Assembly (NCBI GenBank): GCA_023460615.1
Contig: JAEWPL010000255.1
Coordinates: 1-6,555 of the forward strand
Reading direction: 5' to 3'
From: Pseudomonadota bacterium
GTDB lineage: Bacteria > Pseudomonadota > Gammaproteobacteria > Enterobacterales > Succinivibrionaceae
Length of the DNA stretch: 6,555 nucleotides
Positions 1 to 5,062 of this stretch are shown piece by piece. The notes under the pieces were generated by a model. The model had not been told where the DNA came from. It saw only the letters and a list, made by a program, of their open reading frames with translations, and ran no database searches. The position numbers and the translations under genes were made by a program. Each line of letters opens with the position of its first letter. Positions within the stretch are counted from its first letter, which is position 1.

Positions 1-77
1 CAAATGTGGTGCCAGACCGCATTTTTAAGCACTTCTTTCGTCAAGATCGAACTGCAAAACTAGAGTTAATAAGTTAG
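1..77 (+). CDS. Possible 3' tail of an unidentified upstream gene (partial)
   Basis: One frame is open from base 3 to a TAG at 75-77 and would encode about 24 residues beginning NVVPDRIFKHFFRQ, with a plausible protein-like composition. A second frame is open from base 1 to a TAG at 61-63, so the reading frame is not certain. No family can be named from so short a fragment. No clear terminator hairpin follows it. I infer the end of a plus-strand gene, but chance openness is quite possible. Confidence 0.3.
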   Translation, partial: NVVPDRIFKHFFRQDRTAKLELIS

Positions 78-111
78 ATTTCTATTATTTCTACTCTTTA
101 TTCAAATTACA

Positions 112-119
112 TGTATAAT
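112..119 (+). promoter_or_regulatory. Candidate -10 element for the AGE-like gene
   Basis: A consensus TATAAT lies at 114-119, preceded by TG at 112-113, in a very AT-rich stretch. No good -35 hexamer stands 16-18 bp upstream. If used, transcription would start near 126 and give a leader of about 84 nt before the ATG at 210. A TATAAT can easily occur by chance here, so this is a weak call. Confidence 0.3.
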
Positions 120-209
120 GTTTTATATATTATTACAACACTACTCTACATAGTTCCTATCACCTTTAAAGCTTCATTTTGATTTTTGACATACGAACGA
201 AGGTGCAAA

Positions 210-1634
210 ATGATAAAAGGTATTCTTAAATTTTCAATTATCCTAAGCTTTTTTTGTTCATTTACAGCTTTAGCTAATACCGATTTGTCTTATCTTCCAA
301 GTGTCACAAAGTGGTATCAGCATATTGATGCTATAGGAAAGTTTTATCTTCACAAAGATGCAAGAGGCGTTCCTGTTGGTAATTTTCCAACTTGGAGATG
401 CAATGACGGTAGCTTGAGAAATCAAAAATTATGCAAAGGTGAAACAAAGCTATTCGGTATGGAGAATATCTTTGATCTTGATTATGTGCGTATGCAATCA
501 AGACAGACTTTTGCCTATGGTGCTTTGTTTAATTTAACTGGCAATCTAGAATACTTAAAATTACACAACGCAGGTGTAAACTGGCTTATTAATCACGCTT
601 TTTTAGACAATGGTAGTTTTAATTTATTATTTAAAAACGGAAAAGCTGTAAATCAAAATGAGGCTGCCAAAACTGCTCAAGATCTCTCCTATGCTCTAGT
701 TGGGATTGCGATGAATGCATATCTTACTCATAGCAAAAGAAGTCTTGAGGTGATTAAAAAAGCCCAAAAATACATTTATGACAAGTACTATTCTAAAGAA
801 AAAGATCTGCTCTTGTGGTGCTTTGAGGACAGTCATTTTGACAAAAAGGAGCAGTTAGAGCTAGTAGCTTCGCTAGATCAGCTAAATGCCTATCTACTGT
901 TAAGCTTAAGACTTTTTGATGATGAGGATCAAAAGCACTTTATTAAAGTAATTGAAAACACCATAAGGTATATCAACAAAAACTTTTACGACAAAGACAA
1001 TAATCGTTTCCATGGCTGTATTGATAATAAAAAGTGCTTTAACTATCTAACTGGTCGCCACACAGATTATGGACATACTGTAAAAGCTTTTTGGATGGAA
1101 TATCTTGCAGCATCTATGCTAAATGATGAAAAGCTAAAAAAATTTGCAGAAAATGGCATAAAAACAACCTTAAACAGAGCTCTAGCTTCAAATAATATTG
1201 AGTGGTTTGAGTCAGATACTAAAGAGCAAGCCTCCTGGTGGGTTTATGCTGAGCTTGATCAAGCAGCTTTAAGTTTAGCTTTAGCTAAGAAAAGAGCTAT
1301 GAGTAATACTCTAAATAGTTTTATAGACACTTATACAGACTACCAATATGGCGAGTTAAAAGATTACTTAAAGGCTCATTATTGGAGAAATGGCTTTCAC
1401 TCAACAGAACATGCACTCATAGGATTATTGCTATCAAATGCAATTCGCTATGAACAGTGTAGTGATGATAAGTGCAGATTTGACAATCAAACTACTCTCT
1501 ATTTTGCACCAAGTGACAATAGTACAAACTACACACCATATCTATTTGATGGCAAAGTTGAGAAGGTACAAAAGTCTTTTGACGGCAAGGTAATTAAAGT
1601 CACTTATTCAAAGGTTAGTTTGCCAAAACTGTAA
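210..1634 (+). CDS. Secreted AGE-family (N-acylglucosamine 2-epimerase-like) alpha/alpha-barrel protein
   Basis: The ATG at 210 is chosen because GAAGG at 199-203 is a well-spaced ribosome binding site. An upstream in-frame TTG at 186 has none and would spoil the signal peptide. The 474-residue product starts with a classic Sec signal: basic MIKG, a hydrophobic core, and an A-L-A cleavage site after residue 22. The rest looks like the (alpha/alpha)6 barrel of AGE/mannose isomerase/cellobiose 2-epimerase enzymes, which interconvert sugars at C2. Landmarks are the helix with R94 and R98 (RMQSRQ), DLSYALVGIA near 158-167, DQLNAYLLL near 223-231, GH at 288-289, WW at 343-344 with E348, and FHSTEH at 396-401. 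H289 and H397 match the two family histidines. The usual Glu three residues after the first His is Lys292. Cysteines at 64/75, 270/276 and 417/422 could form disulfides. Family members are normally cytoplasmic, so export is odd. It appears monocistronic. The substrate is unknown, and a non-catalytic or different sugar-active role is possible. Confidence 0.68.
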   Translation: MIKGILKFSIILSFFCSFTALANTDLSYLPSVTKWYQHIDAIGKFYLHKDARGVPVGNFPTWRCNDGSLRNQKLCKGETKLFGMENIFDLDYVRMQSRQTFAYGALFNLTGNLEYLKLHNAGVNWLINHAFLDNGSFNLLFKNGKAVNQNEAAKTAQDLSYALVGIAMNAYLTHSKRSLEVIKKAQKYIYDKYYSKEKDLLLWCFEDSHFDKKEQLELVASLDQLNAYLLLSLRLFDDEDQKHFIKVIENTIRYINKNFYDKDNNRFHGCIDNKKCFNYLTGRHTDYGHTVKAFWMEYLAASMLNDEKLKKFAENGIKTTLNRALASNNIEWFESDTKEQASWWVYAELDQAALSLALAKKRAMSNTLNSFIDTYTDYQYGELKDYLKAHYWRNGFHSTEHALIGLLLSNAIRYEQCSDDKCRFDNQTTLYFAPSDNSTNYTPYLFDGKVEKVQKSFDGKVIKVTYSKVSLPKL

Positions 1635-1672
1635 GGTGTGATACAAAATTTAAACTAAATTTAAAATAATTC

Positions 1673-1690
1673 ATTGCAAACGATTGCGAT
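1673..1690 (+). promoter_or_regulatory. Inverted repeat upstream of ssrS: LacI/PurR-type operator or weak terminator
   Basis: The sequence TTGCAAACGATTGCGA (1674-1689) is an imperfect palindrome with a central CG. It matches the PurR-type pattern ANGCAANCGNTTNCNT except at the two outermost bases. It would be centred about 55 bp upstream of the predicted 6S RNA start. As RNA, 1673-1679 and 1684-1690 pair as 7 bp (one G-U) around an ACGA loop, with a T-run (1697-1700) a few bases later. It could therefore instead be a weak terminator of the preceding gene. The sequence alone does not decide between them. Confidence 0.35.
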
Positions 1691-1702
1691 AGTAAATTTT
1701 GT

Positions 1703-1730
1703 TTGATAGTATCTATATCAAGGTTAAAAC
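1703..1730 (+). promoter_or_regulatory. Candidate sigma-70 promoter of ssrS
   Basis: TTGATA (1703-1708) and TAAAAC (1725-1730), 16 bp apart, would start transcription near 1737. That is where the terminal stem of the 6S RNA begins. The -10 is a poor match, and the call rests mainly on position. Confidence 0.35.
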
Positions 1731-1736
1731 CTAAAG

Positions 1737-1921
1737 AATTCCCTGGGGTGGCATCAAGTTGTTTGTACCCTGAGCCGATATCCTTAGACATTGGTTTCTT
1801 CCTGATAGTGGTGTGCAGGCCCGGATTGCCCGCGGAAGCCTAAATTATCATCTGAGACCAAACTTGAACACACTGGTTCAAGGAGTCAATAACAGCGGAT
1901 CCATTTTCGGGGATAAATTTT
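1737..1921 (+). ncRNA. ssrS: 6S RNA
   Basis: 6S RNA binds sigma-70 RNA polymerase holoenzyme as an open-promoter mimic and redirects transcription in stationary phase. The signature CCCTGAGCCGATAT (from about 1768) is present in full. So are the downstream GAAGCCTAAA segment and the CTTGAAC/GTTCAAG hairpin (1863-1869 with 1876-1882), all in the same order as in the E. coli RNA. The 5' end (AATTCCC, then GGGGTGG) pairs with the 3' end (CCATTTTCGGGGATAAATT), giving the closing stem. The total of about 185 nt matches the usual 184 nt. A T-run at 1918-1923 after the closing stem suggests direct termination. The ends are accurate to a few bases. The usual enterobacterial neighbours zapA and fau are absent, and crp lies about 300 bp downstream instead. 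Confidence 0.93.
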
Positions 1922-1932
1922 TTGCACCAAAT

Positions 1933-2007
1933 AAATCCAACCTATATCACATTTTTTAGTTTCTTACAGAATTATCTTAAAAGAAAACGCCTTACTATCT
2001 GTATAAT
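1933..2007 (+). promoter_or_regulatory. Candidate upstream crp promoter with a one-sided CRP-like site
   Basis: Bases 1933-1954 match the 22-bp CRP consensus well in the right half (ATCACATTT, from 1946). The left half reads TCCAA where TGTGA is expected. A TATAAT lies at 2002-2007 and would start transcription near 2014. That puts the site about 70 bp upstream, a spacing known from class I CRP activation. No convincing -35 is seen. crp autoregulation is known in E. coli, but the degraded left half keeps this speculative. Confidence 0.22.
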
Positions 2008-2070
2008 TATCTCGTTTTTACAAAATCATTCACAATCAAGTAAATAATTTTGACAAAGTGCTAGCAAAAT

Positions 2071-2099
2071 TACACAAGCTCTAATTATTTGTATATAAT
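2071..2099 (+). promoter_or_regulatory. Candidate sigma-70 promoter of crp
   Basis: A perfect TATAAT (2094-2099) lies 17 bp downstream of TACACA (2071-2076; the overlapping TTACAC at 2070 is an alternative -35). Transcription would begin near 2106, giving a leader of about 115 nt. The predicted start coincides with the base of a strong hairpin, which supports the assignment. A perfect TTGACA at 2050-2055 is too far away to be its -35. Confidence 0.5.
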
Positions 2100-2103
2100 G
2101 ATA

Positions 2104-2139
2104 CTTGTTGTGGCTCATGCAAGAATGAGCATCAACGAG
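2104..2139 (+). other. 5'-terminal stem-loop of the crp leader
   Basis: TTGTTG (2105-2110) pairs with CAACGA (2133-2138, one G-U), and C2104 pairs with G2139. After a 2x2 internal loop, GCTCAT (2113-2118) pairs with ATGAGC (2125-2130) around a GCAAGA loop. This gives about 13 base pairs at the very 5' end of the predicted transcript. Such a stem can protect mRNA from 5'-end-dependent decay. It could also be part of a separate small RNA. Confidence 0.45.
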
Positions 2140-2157
2140 AATGATTAGTACTTAAAC

Positions 2158-2203
2158 TTGGCAGGATGTAAAATTTTACAATATTTGCCGATTTAGATTT
2201 TTT
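2158..2203 (+). terminator. Terminator-like hairpin in the crp leader (possible attenuator or sRNA end)
   Basis: TTGGCA (2158-2163) pairs with TGCCGA (2186-2191, one G-U) and encloses the perfect palindrome TGTAAAATTTTACA (2167-2180). Six T residues follow at 2198-2203, six bases after the stem. The stem is interrupted by internal loops and the T-run is offset, so termination would be inefficient at best. Termination here would release an RNA of about 98 nt from the promoter near 2094. The palindrome could alternatively be a DNA operator. Confidence 0.35.
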
Positions 2204-2220
2204 GATTATAGAGTTGTAAG

Positions 2221-2862
2221 ATGTCTCCAATTATTAAACCACAGACTGACACTACTATAAGTTGGTTCTTAAGTCAGTGCCATATACACAAATATTCAGC
2301 TAAAAGCACAATTATTCATTCTGGAGAAAAAGCTGAAACTTTATACTACATTGCCAAAGGTTCTGTAGCTGTTTTGATTAAAGATCAAGACGGTCACGAA
2401 ATGATCCTAAGCTACTTAAATCAAGGTGATTTCATTGGTGAAGTAGGTTTATTTGATGAAGCTGAGAATCCAAAGCGTACTGCTTGGGTAAAAGCAAAGA
2501 CTCAATGTGAGATTGCAGAAGTTTCATACACTAAGTTTAAGCAATTAGTTCAGGTTAACCCTGAGATCTTAATGAGACTTACAGCTCAAATTTCTCGTCG
2601 TCTATCAGCAACCTCTGCAAAAGTAGGTAACTTAGCTTTCTTAGATGTTACAGGTCGTATTGCAAAGACTCTAGTAAATCTTGCACATCAACCAGAAGCT
2701 ATGACTCATCCTGATGGTATGCAAATTAAGATCACTCGCCAAGAGATTGGTCAGATTGTTGGCTGCTCTCGTGAAACTGTAGGCAGGATCTTAAAGATGA
2801 TGGAAGAAGATCACTTAATTACAGCACATGGTAAGACCATTGTTGTATTTGGTACTCGCTAA
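2221..2862 (+). CDS. crp: cAMP receptor protein (CRP/CAP), global transcription regulator
   Basis: CRP is a cytoplasmic homodimer that binds cAMP and then TGTGA-N6-TCACA sites to activate or repress carbon-use genes. The 213-residue product aligns from end to end with E. coli CRP (210 aa). The N-terminal cyclic-nucleotide domain (about 20-120) has E74, R86 and T87 in the phosphate-binding cassette. T131 and S132 lie on the dimer helix. The helix-turn-helix ends in GCSRETVGR (181-189), with the DNA-contacting R184, E185 and R189 unchanged, so the E. coli operator should be recognised. Differences are one extra N-terminal residue, a two-residue insertion just before R86 (DEAENPKR region), and Thr for the cAMP-contacting Ser. 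The ATG start matches the E. coli N-terminus, but the ribosome site is weak (GAG at 2211-2213). The gene has a structured leader and ends at a strong terminator, so it is probably monocistronic. Confidence 0.98.
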   Translation: MSPIIKPQTDTTISWFLSQCHIHKYSAKSTIIHSGEKAETLYYIAKGSVAVLIKDQDGHEMILSYLNQGDFIGEVGLFDEAENPKRTAWVKAKTQCEIAEVSYTKFKQLVQVNPEILMRLTAQISRRLSATSAKVGNLAFLDVTGRIAKTLVNLAHQPEAMTHPDGMQIKITRQEIGQIVGCSRETVGRILKMMEEDHLITAHGKTIVVFGTR

Positions 2863-2872
2863 TCAAATTAAC

Positions 2873-2904
2873 AAAAGTCTTTTTAGCATTAAAAAGACTT
2901 TTTT
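2873..2904 (+). terminator. Rho-independent terminator after crp
   Basis: The arms AAAAGTCTTTTTA (2873-2885) and TAAAAAGACTTTT (2890-2902) form a perfect 13-bp stem around GCAT, with a T-run at 2899-2904. It begins 10 bases after the crp stop codon. The stem is nearly symmetric, so it could also work on the minus strand. Confidence 0.88.
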
Positions 2905-2934
2905 GTTTTCATAAAATACTTATAGGAGTATGTT

Positions 2935-3465
2935 GTGCCTTCATTATTAGAGCGTGGAATACACTCATTTAATAAAAACGATTTACTAGCTTGTAGCCGT
3001 GGTGAGCTTTTTGGTCCTGGCAACAGCCAATTACCTGCTCCAAACATGCTAATGTTCGACCGTATTACTGACATTCAAAATGAAGGTGGTGAGCACGGTT
3101 TAGGCTATGTTAAAGCTGAACTAGATATTACAAAAGATTTATGGTTCTTCTCATGCCACTTCCCTGGTGATCCTGTAATGCCAGGTTGTTTAGGCTTAGA
3201 TGCTATGTGGCAATTAGTAGGCTTCTTCCTAGGTTGGAGAGGCGGTCCTGGTAAAGGTCGTGCTTTAGGCGTAGGCAAAGTTAAATTCAAGGGTGAAGTT
3301 TTAGACACAGCTAAAGTTGTTAGCTACGAAATTAACTTAAAGAAGATCATTGAGCGTGGTTCTCTAATTATGGGTGTTGCAGATGGTAAAGTTTACTGCG
3401 ATAACCAACACATCTATACTGCAGAAGATCTTCAGGTAGGTCTAATTCCTCCTGCAAAGGCTTAA
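2935..3465 (+). CDS. fabA: 3-hydroxydecanoyl-ACP dehydratase/isomerase
   Basis: FabA dehydrates (3R)-hydroxydecanoyl-ACP and isomerises trans-2- to cis-3-decenoyl-ACP, the branch point of anaerobic unsaturated fatty acid synthesis (used with FabB, not seen here). The 176-residue protein follows E. coli FabA (172 aa) throughout: GRGELFG-type N-terminus, LPAPNMLM, LDITKDLWFF, CHFPGDPVMPG with catalytic H75, and GCLGLDAMWQL with catalytic D89. The Asp in the second motif marks FabA rather than FabZ, which has Glu. The GTG start at 2935 is set by AGGAG at 2924-2928, six bases upstream. The ATG at 2930 is out of frame and hits a stop after six codons. Only 72 bp separate it from crp and these contain a terminator. 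Expression therefore needs readthrough or a poor local promoter (a TAAAAT at 2912-2917 is possible). It is transcribed alone, with a terminator immediately after. Confidence 0.97.
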   Translation: MPSLLERGIHSFNKNDLLACSRGELFGPGNSQLPAPNMLMFDRITDIQNEGGEHGLGYVKAELDITKDLWFFSCHFPGDPVMPGCLGLDAMWQLVGFFLGWRGGPGKGRALGVGKVKFKGEVLDTAKVVSYEINLKKIIERGSLIMGVADGKVYCDNQHIYTAEDLQVGLIPPAKA

Positions 3466-3470
3466 TTTTA

Positions 3471-3503
3471 AACAATCCTAAGCCTAAGCTTAGGATTGTT
3501 TTT
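3471..3503 (+). terminator. Rho-independent terminator after fabA
   Basis: AACAATCCTAAG (3471-3482) and CTTAGGATTGTT (3489-3500) form a perfect 12-bp stem with loop CCTAAG, followed by a T-run at 3499-3503. It starts five bases after the fabA stop. Confidence 0.9.
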
Positions 3504-3856
3504 CACTTTTCAAACCAATCCTTTTCTCTAGCTAAATTCTCTGTACAAGATAGAATCTCCTATACAACTAAGTATTTTTTTCAAGCTTACGTCGAACTTC
3601 TTAAGTTTTTTTTTAATCCATCTCTACGTTTGAATTTAATTTTTCCTTTTTAAATTTGTCGCTTGGATTTTGTAAATCTTATTTTACTTTTGAATTCATT
3701 TTTCCAAAATCAAGTCACTTATTTCATTTTTTACTACTTAACTGAAAGTTTTTTTTACACTTTCTAATTTTTAGCTAATTATTTGAATTTAGCTATAAAT
3801 TTTACAAATTTTCGCATATATAAGCCAAAATTCGCTAATTATTTTTCTTATCATTG
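3504..3856 (+). other. AT-rich gene-free region
   Basis: No convincing gene lies here on either strand. The longest ATG frame I found is about 21 codons on the minus strand. The plus strand is strongly T-rich, with runs of nine T (3606-3614) and at least eight T (near 3749-3756). Two near-copies of TTTGAATT-ATTTTTCC occur at 3629-3646 and 3689-3705. An 11-base repeat, GCTAATTATTT, occurs at 3774-3784 and 3834-3844, exactly 60 bp apart. In such low-complexity DNA these may be chance. The region could be curved or bound by a nucleoid protein, or be decayed sequence. No DnaA-box cluster or tRNA was seen. Confidence 0.5.
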
Positions 3857-3884
3857 TTGATTATTAAAATTTTATTAGTATAAT
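3857..3884 (+). promoter_or_regulatory. Sigma-70 promoter of the FlhC-like gene
   Basis: TTGATT (3857-3862) and a perfect TATAAT (3879-3884) are 16 bp apart. The start should be near 3891, giving a leader of about 59 nt. The spacer contains a TAAAATTTTA palindrome (3865-3874). It is the best-matching sigma-70 promoter in the window. Confidence 0.6.
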
Positions 3885-3896
3885 GGCGACTCAATT

Positions 3897-3916
3897 TTTG
3901 TGAAGATAATCACAAA
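3897..3916 (+). promoter_or_regulatory. CRP-cAMP operator in the FlhC-like gene leader
   Basis: TTTGTGAAGATAATCACAAA has perfect 7-bp inverted arms and a full match to the CRP core TGTGA-N6-TCACA. Its centre (3906.5) is about 16 bp downstream of the start predicted from the TATAAT at 3879-3884. At that position CRP would block rather than activate. The crp gene in this window carries the matching recognition helix. Confidence 0.72.
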
Positions 3917-3949
3917 TACCATCCTATTTAATTATTTTAGGAGACCAAT

Positions 3950-5062
3950 ATGGAAGTGCATAGTGAAAGTTGTAAGAAATATTTCACTTTTTACAAAGAG
4001 AAATACCTATACAGTCTAAGAAGATTAAAAGCTACTGGCATTAATAAATCTGAAAGAGTGATTAGTACTAACTTCTGCCTATTATTTAATGTGTTGACAC
4101 AAATGTTGATTGATATTATCCATCAAGCAAGTACTTATGATTATCACTTATTCAAAGACTATCAAACACATCATAAGGCCTTAAACTACCTAAGAGAGCG
4201 CTGCTATAACATTAGTCTTAGCCCTTTAGATGCTCTATCACAAAATGTAGGGATCTCCAAAAACACCATCTTGGACGCCTTACAAAATTGCAAACAAGGC
4301 TATGAAAGAGGTTATCTTGCACAAATTTTAAATCAACGTGACCGTGTGATTTTAAGATGTCTTGAATTCTCTGTGCATTCTCAGTTAAATCCAGTTTTAT
4401 GCTTTGGCAAGATCAATCATGAGAAAGGTAACAAGATTTTTCTTGCTGCAAAATTACTAGGTGTTGGTAGTTCAAAAAAACTTACCTCTTCAATTACAGG
4501 TCTTCACTACAAGACCTTAGATGGTATTTACCAAAACGAAGCTAACAACCTTAAAGGAAGAAGTGGTGAGCAAGCTACGACTCGTCTTATCAATAAGCTT
4601 AACGATCCTGGTTTTACCCTCTATGTGATGCTAATGCTCAGCATCTACACTATCTGTTCAAGAGTGTTATTACTAAAAGAGCCTAAAGATAATTTCTTTG
4701 ATCTTGAATCACTACCAAAAGAGATCTCCCCTCATCTTGCTATTGGTGCCTTTATTATTGGTCAAACCTTACATGAAAAGATTAGCAAACCTAATACCAA
4801 GTTTAAGTCTTTTAATATGGAGTTTTTAGACAGTCTTGACGAGGAAGATTTTAAAAATTGCAGATCCACTGAGATACAGTTACCTAAGTTCGACGAGTTT
4901 TATGAATTACTTACTCTGTTTAACAAAAGGGAGGCTAGAGCTATGGCATGTTCCCACTGCCACAGACCTTACCTATACTTCTTAGGTACTAAAGGTATTA
5001 ATCCTTCAAAAAGTATCATCTGCCCTGCTTGTAGAAAGCAAGCAGGGGTTCCGATAAGGTAA
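3950..5062 (+). CDS. FlhC-like zinc-binding regulator with N-terminal extension
   Basis: FlhC forms, with FlhD, the master activator of flagellar genes. The last part of this 370-residue protein resembles FlhC. A segment near 165-240 (LLGVGSSKK through LDGIYQNEANNLKGRSGEQ to TLYVMLMLSIYTICSR) can be laid over the FlhC LIKLYKELRG...PPKG region and its following helix. Residues 320-361 (LTLFNKREARAMACSHC...CPAC) match the FlhC C-terminus. C334/C337 and C358/C361 form a CxxC-N20-CxxC site, against CxxC-N16-CxxC in E. coli FlhC. The roughly 160 N-terminal residues have no FlhC counterpart. They include a helix-turn-helix-like stretch near 95-112 (LSQNVGISKNTILDAL). FlhC is normally about 190 aa and cotranscribed with flhD, but no flhD neighbour is seen. 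The start is fixed by AGGAG at 3939-3943. A promoter and a perfect CRP operator lie upstream, and flagellin converges with no gap. The assignment is by eye, so another Cys4 DNA-binding protein remains possible. Confidence 0.62.
   Translation: MEVHSESCKKYFTFYKEKYLYSLRRLKATGINKSERVISTNFCLLFNVLTQMLIDIIHQASTYDYHLFKDYQTHHKALNYLRERCYNISLSPLDALSQNVGISKNTILDALQNCKQGYERGYLAQILNQRDRVILRCLEFSVHSQLNPVLCFGKINHEKGNKIFLAAKLLGVGSSKKLTSSITGLHYKTLDGIYQNEANNLKGRSGEQATTRLINKLNDPGFTLYVMLMLSIYTICSRVLLLKEPKDNFFDLESLPKEISPHLAIGAFIIGQTLHEKISKPNTKFKSFNMEFLDSLDEEDFKNCRSTEIQLPKFDEFYELLTLFNKREARAMACSHCHRPYLYFLGTKGINPSKSIICPACRKQAGVPIR
5008..5047 (-). terminator. Probable flagellin transcript terminator inside the FlhC-like coding sequence
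   Basis: Bases 5023-5031 and 5039-5047 are a perfect 9-bp inverted repeat (CCCTGCTTG/CAAGCAGGG) with a seven-base loop, lying 15 bases beyond the flagellin stop. On the minus strand five U residues follow, but only about ten bases after the stem, so it is not a textbook terminator. There is no T-tract on the plus strand. The stem covers codons of the FlhC-like zinc site (C358 and C361). Confidence 0.42.

Noticed and set aside
186..191. Perfect TTGACA hexamer before the AGE-like gene
   Set aside because: Its -10 would fall on the start codon region and no match is found there.
186..209. TTG start extending the AGE-like protein by eight residues
   Set aside because: The ATG at 210 has a good GAAGG ribosome site and begins a proper signal peptide. 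The extension would place charged residues before it.
1637..1652. TGTGA half-site after the AGE-like gene
   Set aside because: The second half reads ATTTA instead of TCACA, so it is not a credible CRP site.
2889..3308. Minus-strand open frames opposite fabA
   Set aside because: They are shadows of the strongly conserved fabA coding sequence, with no family features of their own.
3883..3903. Six-codon ATG frame in the leader of the FlhC-like gene
   Set aside because: It overlaps the -10 box and lies upstream of the expected transcript start, so it would not be transcribed.
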